From Pseudomonas putida (GTDB lineage: Bacteria > Pseudomonadota > Gammaproteobacteria > Pseudomonadales > Pseudomonadaceae), in NCBI GenBank assembly GCA_041071465.1, contig CP163498.1, positions 1,240,001-1,304,000 on the forward strand: 64,000 bases of DNA, given 5' to 3'. The notes under the pieces are model-generated. The model had not been told where the DNA came from, ran no database searches, and was given only the letters and a program-made list of their open reading frames with translations. A program made the position numbers and the translations under genes. Position 1 is the stretch's first letter, and every line of letters begins with the position of its first letter. This document shows positions 58,308 to 64,000 of this stretch, one piece after another.

Positions 58308-59369
58308 TTACTCCTGAGACAAGGCGCCAGATGGCTGATCGAACCAGCGGCGCTTGAGCCACAAGGCCACGCCCACCAGGGAGATCAGTACCGGCACTTC
58401 CACCAAGGGCCCGATGACGGTGGCAAACGCGACCGGCGAGGCAAGACCGAAGGTGGCGATGGCCACGGCAATGGCCAGTTCAAAATTGTTACTCGCTGCG
58501 GTGAACGCCAGAGCAGTGGTACGTGGGTAGTCAGCTTCCAGCAGCTTGCCCATCCAGAAGCTGATGAAGAACATCACCACGAAGTAGATAGTCAGCGGGA
58601 TAGCGATGCGCAGCACATCCAGCGGCAGTTGCAGCACCATGTCGCCTTTCAGGCTGAACATGGCCACGATGGTCAGCAGCAACGCCAAGAGCGTCAGCGG
58701 GCTGATCCTCGGAATGAAGCGCTCCTGGTACCAGGTCTCGCCCTTGCTGCTGATCAGAATCTTGCGGGTCAGGAAGCCGGCCAGGAACGGGATGCCCAGG
58801 TAGATCAGTACCGATTGGGCGATGTCGAGGAAGCTGGTCTCGATGACGCTATCCTCAAGGCCAAACAGAGGTGGCAGCAGGCCAAGGAAGATCCAGGCGT
58901 ACACGCTGAAGAACAGGATCTGGAAAATGCTGTTGAAGGCGACCAGGCCCGCCACGTACTGGTTGTTGCCACCGGCGATCTGGTTCCACACCAGCACCAT
59001 GGCGATGCAGCGCGCCAAGCCGATGAGGATCAGGCCAGTCATGTACTCAGGCTTGTCGGAAAGGAACACTACTGCCAGCCCGAACATCAGTACCGGGCCG
59101 ATTACCCAGTTCTGGACCAGCGACAGCACGAGGATGCGCTTGTCCTTGAAAACCTGAGGCAGTTCCTCGTATTTCACCTTCGCCAGCGGCGGGTACATCA
59201 TGACGATGAGGCCAATCGCGATGGGGATGTTTGTCGAGCCTACCGACAGGCTATTCAGCCACGCAGGCAATCCCTGGAACAGGCTGCCCAGACCAATGCC
59301 CAGGCCCATGGCCAGAAAGATCCAGACCGTCAGGTAGCGGTCTAGGAATGAAAGTCGGCTTTTGCTCAT
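58308..59369 (-). CDS. acr3: Arsenite efflux permease Acr3
   Basis: 353 residues with ten membrane helices. ACR3-family motifs include [19 protein letters not shown] and the essential Cys in [20 protein letters not shown]. It exports arsenite using the proton gradient. It sits between arsH and arsC in one operon. Some annotations name it arsB, but the sequence is Acr3, not ArsB. Confidence 0.95.
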   Translation of the reverse strand: MSKSRLSFLDRYLTVWIFLAMGLGIGLGSLFQGLPAWLNSLSVGSTNIPIAIGLIVMMYPPLAKVKYEELPQVFKDKRILVLSLVQNWVIGPVLMFGLAVVFLSDKPEYMTGLILIGLARCIAMVLVWNQIAGGNNQYVAGLVAFNSIFQILFFSVYAWIFLGLLPPLFGLEDSVIETSFLDIAQSVLIYLGIPFLAGFLTRKILISSKGETWYQERFIPRISPLTLLALLLTIVAMFSLKGDMVLQLPLDVLRIAIPLTIYFVVMFFISFWMGKLLEADYPRTTALAFTAASNNFELAIAVAIATFGLASPVAFATVIGPLVEVPVLISLVGVALWLKRRWFDQPSGALSQE

Positions 59370-59387
59370 GGTGGATCTCCCTAAACG

Positions 59388-59858
59388 TCAGAGCGTTCCG
59401 ATGCGGGCCAGCTCGACCTTGAGCTGGGCGGCATCCATTTGGTCGAAAGGCAGTGCGATGAATGCCTTGAGGCGTCGCTTGATCTGTTCAAGCGTGTTGT
59501 CGAATGCCGCGTCCAGCTCGGCGGCACTACCGTGCAAATCCGAAGGGTCAGAAAGTCCCCAGTGGGCTTTCACTGCTGGTCCGAAGAACACGGGGCAGGC
59601 TTCGCCAGCGGCCTTGTCGCAGACGGTGATGACGAAGTCCGGTGCCAGCTCGGCGTGTGCATCGCTGGATTTGCTGCTGAGGCCATCGGTGGAAATACCG
59701 GCGCGCTGCAGCGCGGAGATGGACAGCGGATGTACCTCGCCCTTGGGCTGGCTTCCGGCGCTGTAGGCCTTCATGCCGGCCGGAGCCAGGTGATTGAAAA
59801 CAGCCTCGGAGAGGATGCTGCGGCAGCTATTGGCGGTGCAGAGGAACAGAACTTTCAT
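59388..59858 (-). CDS. arsC: Thioredoxin-coupled arsenate reductase ArsC
   Basis: 156 residues of the low-molecular-weight phosphatase class. P-loop FLCTANSCRS with Cys7 and Arg13, Asp in SDPSDLHG and the cysteines in VCDKAAGEACPVF. It reduces arsenate to arsenite for Acr3. Lies 18 bases before acr3. Confidence 0.93.
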   Translation of the reverse strand: MKVLFLCTANSCRSILSEAVFNHLAPAGMKAYSAGSQPKGEVHPLSISALQRAGISTDGLSSKSSDAHAELAPDFVITVCDKAAGEACPVFFGPAVKAHWGLSDPSDLHGSAAELDAAFDNTLEQIKRRLKAFIALPFDQMDAAQLKVELARIGTL

Positions 59859-59878
59859 CGGCTTTTGCTCGGCAGTAA

Positions 59879-60235
59879 TCAGCAGCAGGTAGCAGCACGC
59901 TGTGGGCGGTCACCCATGGCGTCCAGTCGAGTGGAACTGCTGTTCAGCCACTCGCTGTTGGCCTCCAGCGTCGTTTTCAGGATCTCGCGTACCCAGGCGG
60001 GCAGCTCTGGATGCAGCCGGTAATAAACCCATTGGCCCTGGCGGCGGTCTGCCAGCAGGTCACAGGTGCGTAATTGCGCCAAGTGGCGGGAAACCTTGGG
60101 CTGGCTTTCTTCCAGCGCACAGGTCAACTCACAGACGCAGAGCTCTTCCTCGCGGGCGATCAGCAGCATCATCCGAATGCGGTTCTCGTCGGCGAGGCAT
60201 TTGAAAACCTTGGTAGGGGTCAGTGGATCAGTCAT
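59879..60235 (-). CDS. arsR: ArsR/SmtB-family arsenic repressor
   Basis: 118 residues. Winged helix with the As(III) site ELCVCELTCALEES (Cys33, Cys35, Cys39) in the recognition region and SRHLAQLRTCDLL. It represses the operon that follows and is released by arsenite. The C terminus has a final Cys pair. Confidence 0.94.
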   Translation of the reverse strand: MTDPLTPTKVFKCLADENRIRMMLLIAREEELCVCELTCALEESQPKVSRHLAQLRTCDLLADRRQGQWVYYRLHPELPAWVREILKTTLEANSEWLNSSSTRLDAMGDRPQRAATCC

Positions 60236-60243
60236 AACGATTC

Positions 60244-60656
60244 TCAGTGTTTGGTTTTCACGAAGACGAACATCTTGATGCGCTCATGGATCTCGTGAAG
60301 CGTATGGCGGAAGGCATCGTGCTTGTCGCTGGTGACCGGATCTTCAAAGTGCCACGCCAAGCGCTCGCCCAATGCCGGTAGTAACTGGCACTCCAGCGCC
60401 GCCTTGTCGCAAAGGGTGATGAGGTAGTCGAAGTGTTCGCCGGCGAACTCATCGATGGACTTGCTGCGCGGCCGCTGGCATCGATACCGAGGTGCTCAAG
60501 CGCCGCGAAGGTACGCGGATCTACTTCGCCAGGCTGAGTGCCGGCGCTGAATGCTTCAAAGCGCACAGGGTCTGTGTGTCGGAGCAATGCTTCGGCGAGC
60601 TGGGAGCGAGCAGCGTTTGCGGTGCAAACAAACAGGACGCGGATCTTGCCAGTCAT
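60244..60656 (-). pseudogene. arsC: Second arsenate reductase ArsC, frameshifted
   Basis: Starts MTGKIRVLFVCTANAARSQL, an LMW-phosphatase ArsC with the P-loop CTANAARS. At about 60472 the frame breaks in GGCCGC, and one more base (giving GGCCTGCGC, read as GLRSKS) restores DEFAGEHFDYLITLCDKAALECQLLP and the end VFVVFVKTKH at 60244. It would be ~138 residues. It is the first gene of the ars transcript; an AT-rich operator lies upstream. Confidence 0.8.
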
Positions 60657-60673
60657 CGCGAGGTACTATGCAT

Positions 60674-60693
60674 GTATATGATTTTTCGAATAT
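60674..60693. promoter_or_regulatory. ArsR-type operator upstream of arsC2
   Basis: TATATGATTTTTCGAATATA forms an AT-rich imperfect dyad just before the leftward ars transcript, in the position expected for ArsR binding. Confidence 0.5.
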
Positions 60694-60741
60694 ACGCTTT
60701 TCCGAATGTATCGCAACCCCTCCGGTGATGGGTGGCTTTAC

Positions 60742-60761
60742 ATGTGCATATTCGTGCACAT
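60742..60761. promoter_or_regulatory. Operator of the rightward arsR gene
   Basis: ATGTGCA, TATTCG, TGCACAT is a perfect 7-bp dyad, 11 bases before the arsR start; a likely autoregulatory site. Confidence 0.65.
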
Positions 60762-60772
60762 ATATTGGCGGC

Positions 60773-61111
60773 ATGACGACCAACCAGAACCTCCGCACCC
60801 AAGCCATCGACGCTGCCATCGAGTCGCTGGACGAAGCCTTCTTCAAAGCACTCTGCGAGCCCTCCAGGGTCGCGGTGTTCAAGCGCGTGCTCCTGCTGGG
60901 CCGGGCGGATGTCGGCGAAATCGCTAAAGAGCTGCCGCAGGAGCGCTCGGTGGTCTCCAGGCACCTGCAGGTGCTGCACGATGCCCAGATCGTGAAAGCC
61001 ACCAAGGTGGGCAGGCAGGTGTTCTACGAAGTGAATGGTGGGGCGATCGTCGAGCGCCTTGAGGGCCTGCTCCAGCGAACCAAGGGTCTGGTTTCGCTGT
61101 GCTGCCCGTAG
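60773..61111 (+). CDS. arsR: Second ArsR-family regulator
   Basis: 112 residues from the ATG at 60773. ArsR winged helix with EPSRVAVFKRVLLLGRADVGE and RSVVSRHLQVLHDAQIV; no Cys in the helix region, but a C-terminal SLCCP pair that could sense arsenic. It is divergent from the main ars operon. A related palindrome recurs before the arsO start at 61156. It therefore probably controlled arsO and itself. Confidence 0.9.
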   Translation: MTTNQNLRTQAIDAAIESLDEAFFKALCEPSRVAVFKRVLLLGRADVGEIAKELPQERSVVSRHLQVLHDAQIVKATKVGRQVFYEVNGGAIVERLEGLLQRTKGLVSLCCP

Positions 61112-61127
61112 CTCGTGCCCTTTTTTT

Positions 61128-61155
61128 GTCCTGATATATGCTTGAGTGCGCACAT
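61128..61155. promoter_or_regulatory. Possible second operator before arsO
   Basis: ATATATG, then GTGCGCACATAT, resembles the half-sites of the 60742 operator and abuts the arsO start. Confidence 0.45.
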
Positions 61156-61325
61156 ATGAATAAATCGAGTCGCGCGGTGGATGTGATCGTCATCGGTGGT
61201 GGGCAAGCGGGCTTGGCGCTTGGCTGGCATTTACAGCAGCACGGCTTGGACTTTCTGATCCTAGATGAGCAGACGCGCCCAGGCGGAAACTGGCGCAAGT
61301 ACTACGACAGCCTGCTGCTTCGTCA
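61156..61325 (+). pseudogene. arsO: arsO, 5' fragment
   Basis: MNKSSRAVDVIVIGGGQAGL and GWHLQQHGLDFLILDEQTRPGG contain the FAD-binding GxGxxG motif of a flavin monooxygenase. The frame matches arsO for ~55 residues (to YYDSLLL) and then enters unrelated sequence belonging to the convergent acetyltransferase. The rest of arsO lies 7 kb to the left at 54030. About 65 middle residues are absent from the window. Confidence 0.8.
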
Positions 61326-61828
61326 TCTGGAACGGGTTGGTTCGACGGAAACACCCGCTCAACGATCGCGCAATCCAGCCAACGGCCTTCAAGACAAGCG
61401 TGCTTCTCATAGACGCCAACCGTCCTGAAACCGCAGGACTGACAGAGCGCGAGGCTCGCCTCGTTGAAGGTGAAAATGCGGGAGAGGACTTTCCAGAAGC
61501 CGCGTGCCTCAGCCTCACTGAGCAATGCCTTGAGCAGCGCCTTGCCGATGCCACGTCCGCGGACGTCACGGCCCAGATAGATCGAGAAGTCGGCGATGCC
61601 GGCGTAGCACGAACGCGCGCGGTAGCTGCTCAGGTTTGCCCACGCCACTACCGCACCGTCGACCTCGACGACCAGCACCGGATGGCGAGACATGTCGGCC
61701 ACCCAGGGCTGCACATCCATGGCGCTGCGTGGTTGGGTCTCGAACGTAGAGCTGCGGTCTTCGATCCCCTGGTTGTAGATCTCGGCAATGGCCTGGACAT
61801 CGCTGAGTTGAGCAAGGCGAATGTGCAT
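61190..61828 (-). CDS. arsN1: GNAT N-acetyltransferase ArsN1-like (arsinothricin resistance)
   Basis: The native part is ~165 residues: MHIRLAQLSDVQAIAEIYNQ, GIEDRSSTFETQPRS, YAGIADFSIYLGRD, the acetyl-CoA loop VRGRGIGKALLKALL and FRTVGVYEKHACLEGRW. This is the ArsN1/phosphinothricin acetyltransferase type, which acetylates arsinothricin. After VERVFPSNQP the frame reads through into the antisense of the arsO fragment to 61190, so the last ~45 residues are not native and the true stop was probably lost. It lies tail-to-tail with that fragment. Confidence 0.8.
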   Translation of the reverse strand: MHIRLAQLSDVQAIAEIYNQGIEDRSSTFETQPRSAMDVQPWVADMSRHPVLVVEVDGAVVAWANLSSYRARSCYAGIADFSIYLGRDVRGRGIGKALLKALLSEAEARGFWKVLSRIFTFNEASLALCQSCGFRTVGVYEKHACLEGRWLDCAIVERVFPSNQPVPDDEAAGCRSTCASFRLGASAHLGSESPSRAAVNASQAPSPLAHHR

Positions 61829-61964
61829 CTGGCTTCCTTTCGCGGGAACTAGTGGTTAGAGGGCTGGGTTTTTCTTTCGGCAACTGCTTATTCACCCCCC
61901 GGCCTACTTGCACTGTACAACGCGGGAGTGGGGTTTTCACATTTCGGCGGCGACTCGCCGAGAA

Positions 61965-62255
61965 TCAGTACTTGCTAGGGATGTTCGCAACCAACAAATT
62001 GGCTGGGGGAAACCGTTCGACTCGCTCCTCCTTGATGCAGTCCCACGCCCATTTATGTAGCGATGCGCTGCGCAGGAAATCACCTACCAATTCGATAGGA
62101 ATCTGGTCTTCGTCGACAGCAAGTTTGTAACTAGGCTGCATGGCATAGCACACGTCCATTCCCATTCGACCACTAAGCAACTGGTTAATTACCTTCACCC
62201 GCTGAGTCCAGGTCAAACGCTGCTTTCTACGCTTCGAGTTCTGATAGACCATCAA
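61965..62255 (-). CDS. Hypothetical protein
   Basis: 96 residues, basic N terminus (SKRRKQRLTWTQRVKVINQL) then VDEDQIPIELVGDFLRSAS. Composition is protein-like and the frame is clean, but no family or strong ribosome-binding site is recognised. It may be a mobile-element gene. Confidence 0.4.
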   Translation of the reverse strand: MMVYQNSKRRKQRLTWTQRVKVINQLLSGRMGMDVCYAMQPSYKLAVDEDQIPIELVGDFLRSASLHKWAWDCIKEERVERFPPANLLVANIPSKY

Positions 62256-62350
62256 ATTTAGGTGGAGAGACGCATGTATATATGCACCTATGCAAATACG
62301 CTGAACATTTTGAGCTCTGAACGACTGCGGTCAATCATTCGCAACGAGTC

Positions 62351-62450
62351 TGATTTGCGCCCAATGCCCAGAAAATCTGCACCGCTGATTGAGCACGACA
62401 ACATTTGCGGCGCTCAGTATTACGCGTCTCAAGGAGATGAACTGCCATGA
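62351..62450 (+). pseudogene. istA: IS21-family istA 3' end
   Basis: The frame KSAPLIEHDNICGAQYYASQ followed by GDELP and a stop resembles the C terminus of an IS21 transposase IstA. Its TGA overlaps the ATG of the istB remnant (CCATGA), the arrangement of IS21 elements. The rest of istA is missing. Confidence 0.55.
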
Positions 62451-62741
62451 AAACGATCGCTAACACAGCTGAAAGTTTGAGCAGCCTCGGGCTGAGCGAG
62501 ATGGCTGAGGCATACGCGCCAGCTGGACGATCCGGCGCTGCTCGGTCAACCCTTCGAGACCCGCCTCGGCCTGATGATGGATGCGAAAAAAAGCGAGCGC
62601 GAAACCCGGAAAATTGAGCGCCTGCTCAAGGCGGCCAAGCTGCGAGAGACGCAGGCCACACTCGAAAACATTGAGTTCAAAGCATCGAGAGGCCTCGACC
62701 GAAACACCATCATGACACTCGGCGAGTGCGAGTGGCTCTAC
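62447..62741 (+). pseudogene. istB: IS21-family istB remnant
   Basis: Starts MKTIANTAESLSSLGLSEMA. A two-base loss near 62513 changes frame; then LDDPALLGQPFETRLGLMMD, KSERETRKIERLLKAAKLRE and GLDRNTIMTLGECEWL follow IstB exactly. It stops before the Walker A motif, so about 60 percent is missing. Confidence 0.8.
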
Positions 62742-63194
62742 TCATCCACTCACGCGCATATCGCGATCAGCCGAAAAAATAATCTCTGTGACCTTGAGGT
62801 TCTCTCGATGAGGCGAGTGATGAATGCTGTAGCAAGCCCCGCCTACTACCTTGTAGATATAGCCCTCATCCGTTCCTGAGGCATCTTCAGCAATGCTCAC
62901 TTCCTGAAGCGGTTCCATCACCCAGTCTTTCCCACCTCTCATGTGGCCAGGAGACATCAGATGTGCCTGCGCGATCCATGAGCAGTCATCAAGCTCCGAA
63001 AGCATCTGTTTAAGTATCGGTACCGTGGGGATCATCAGCATGCTGCCCACGATGTCATCACCATAATCGCGCACGAGCTCCACGTAAAACCATGGATGGT
63101 GCAGTTCCAGCTCAATAAATTTCCAGCGGCGACTGGAAGGCTCTCCGAAAATGTCGGCTGAGCTGAGTTCGGCGTGCCTGTAGGTCTTGAACAT
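62742..63194 (-). CDS. Hypothetical protein
   Basis: 150 residues, MFKTYRHAELSSADIFGEPS, then LELHHPWFYVELVRDYGDD and GGACYSIHHSPHRENLKVTE. Acidic, soluble, no motif recognised. It abuts the broken istB end, and is divergent from the XRE-type gene at 63280, a layout seen with small regulators and their partners. Confidence 0.55.
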   Translation of the reverse strand: MFKTYRHAELSSADIFGEPSSRRWKFIELELHHPWFYVELVRDYGDDIVGSMLMIPTVPILKQMLSELDDCSWIAQAHLMSPGHMRGGKDWVMEPLQEVSIAEDASGTDEGYIYKVVGGACYSIHHSPHRENLKVTEIIFSADRDMRVSG

Positions 63195-63279
63195 CGAAAA
63201 ATCCTCAAAATATTAACAATAGTTAATGGATGTCCGACGTTCAAGACGGCTTCATCATTCCTTTTGTAGGAATGAAAAA

Positions 63280-63567
63280 ATGGAACTGAAACAGGCATTT
63301 GGGAAAGCAATGAGGCAGCTCAGAAAATCCCGCAACCTTAACCAAGAAGATTTCGGTGGCCACAGCAGCCAAACCTACCTCAGTCAACTGGAAGCCGGAG
63401 GAAAAGGCCCTACCCTCGAAATGGTGCATGGGCTCGCCTCTGCCATGAATGTTCATCCTTTGACGATCTTGACCCAGTGCTACCTTTTTATGGACAAGGA
63501 TGCCACTCTGGATTCAATCATTCAGCGCGTTCGTGAGGAGCTCAGCGTGACGCCATCGGACCGATGA
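63280..63567 (+). CDS. XRE-family helix-turn-helix regulator
   Basis: 95 residues from the ATG at 63280. HTH: AMRQLRKSRNLNQEDFGGHS, SQTYLSQLEAGGKGPTLEMV, HGLASAMNVHPLTILTQCY. Typical small XRE repressor. It is divergent from the 62742 gene, which it may regulate. Confidence 0.85.
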   Translation: MELKQAFGKAMRQLRKSRNLNQEDFGGHSSQTYLSQLEAGGKGPTLEMVHGLASAMNVHPLTILTQCYLFMDKDATLDSIIQRVREELSVTPSDR

Positions 63568-63690
63568 GGATGGGCATCTGCACCCTTCAGCATGGGCTGA
63601 GATGTCTTGTCTGATGCAACCAAATTCTGCGCTCCCTGACCCAGTGGCTGGGTTGCGCCTTGGCCCTACCTATGCGGGAAAGGAGATACA

Positions 63691-63858
63691 TTGAAAGGCC
63701 GGCGGAAGGTAAAGACTGAGAAGTGGCGTATCAAGTCGGAACTGGAAGGCAGCGCCCAAGAGCTTTTGCGAGGGCGGGCACAGACGCAAGGAAGGTTCCT
63801 CGATATAGCGGCACAAGCCGGCAAGAGAATGGAACCCGTTGGCCGACTTGCCGGTTGA
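63691..63858 (+). CDS. Small basic hypothetical protein (TTG start)
   Basis: 55 residues (LKGRRKVKTEKWRIKSELEG...). AAGGAG precedes the TTG at good spacing, and the composition is protein-like and basic. Ends TGA at 63856-63858. Function unknown. Confidence 0.45.
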   Translation: MKGRRKVKTEKWRIKSELEGSAQELLRGRAQTQGRFLDIAAQAGKRMEPVGRLAG

Positions 63859-63888
63859 GAGATACGCTTTCACATTTGAGGTGTGCAA

Positions 63889-64000
63889 ATGAACGATTCT
63901 CAGATACTAGCGCTTTGCCCCAGTTCACCGCTGGAATGCTGGAGCATCGTCCACCGATGCTACAAGGGAAGGTGCGAGCAAATCCTGCACCTGGCGACGC
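63889..64000 (+). CDS. Hypothetical protein, 5' part, runs off right edge
   Basis: ATG at 63889 preceded by GAGGTG. The frame MNDSQILALCPSSPLECWSI, then VHRCYKGRCEQILHLAT remains open to the window end. Three Cys are visible. Too short to identify. Confidence 0.45.
   Translation, partial: MNDSQILALCPSSPLECWSIVHRCYKGRCEQILHLAT

Noticed and set aside
57909..59345. A 478-codon plus-strand frame
   Set aside because: It is antisense to arsH and acr3, has no ribosome-binding site, and its composition (Gln/His/Asp/Ala-rich) is typical of a shadow of high-GC coding sequence.

Overview
The window reads as an accessory metal-resistance region of a gamma-proteobacterium, most likely a Pseudomonas of the P. 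putida group. The evidence is the gene content (OprD- and OprP-type porins, czcCBA with czcRS, copAB with copRS, DUF2790 and PtrA-like small periplasmic proteins, a cadA/cadR pair, an ars cluster with ArsH and ArsJ), the moderately high GC, and the lack of housekeeping genes, rRNA or tRNA. Integrase-type sequence at the left edge, IS21-family debris at the right and several truncated genes point to a genomic island or integrative element.

Layout. 0-4 kb: a PHINT-repeat integrase (GmtZ/VPA1269-like) running off the left edge, a cupin, gene debris and a striking 60-bp palindrome. 3.8-17.7 kb: lipid A phosphoethanolamine transferase (eptA), zinc-ribbon protein, czcD, czcRS, small secreted proteins, a gtrA-gtrB-ArnT-like lipid glycosylation cluster, a LysR regulator and a phosphate-type porin. 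18-19.7 kb: hypotheticals and an acetyltransferase remnant. 19.8-26 kb: a cadmium module (cadA, a DsbA/DsbB pair, a membrane protein, divergent cadR), then an orphan sensor kinase. 26.7-38.1 kb: czcP-type ATPase, DUF2790, czcCBA, OprD-family porin, a second czcR. 38.9-53.8 kb: copper/silver block (cusF-cusA-cusB-cusC, copS-copR, PtrA-like proteins, copA-copB, cytochrome c, DUF411). 54-61.8 kb: arsenic block (arsJ, GAPDH, phosphatase, arsH, acr3, arsC, arsR, a second arsC, divergent arsR, arsN1) bracketed by two halves of an arsO gene. 62-64 kb: IS21 debris and small unknown genes.

How it works together. Zn/Cd/Co is exported by CzcCBA, CzcD, CzcP and CadA, Cu/Ag by CusCBA and oxidised or sequestered by CopA/CopB and Met-rich proteins, and arsenic by Acr3 and ArsJ. 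The main unreported pattern is regulatory. A 16-bp box of the form T-K-A-C, five bases, then TTGTAATT occurs before ten or so metal genes, in almost every case oriented toward the gene, and also before the two lipid A/lipid glycosylation operons. A sister form ending in TGTAATS precedes the copper genes. A second pattern is a three-copy hairpin element whose loop carries GCTCCTTTGG (anti-Shine-Dalgarno) followed by an intrinsic terminator: a candidate small RNA family. One copy lies directly 3' of the OprD-family gene and is perfectly complementary over ten bases to that gene's own ribosome-binding site.

Caution. About nine genes carry single-base (in one case two-base) apparent deletions, mostly in short homopolymers, and restoring one base gives the full family protein each time. 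Sequencing indels are therefore as likely as true pseudogenes, and these are annotated as frameshifted genes.
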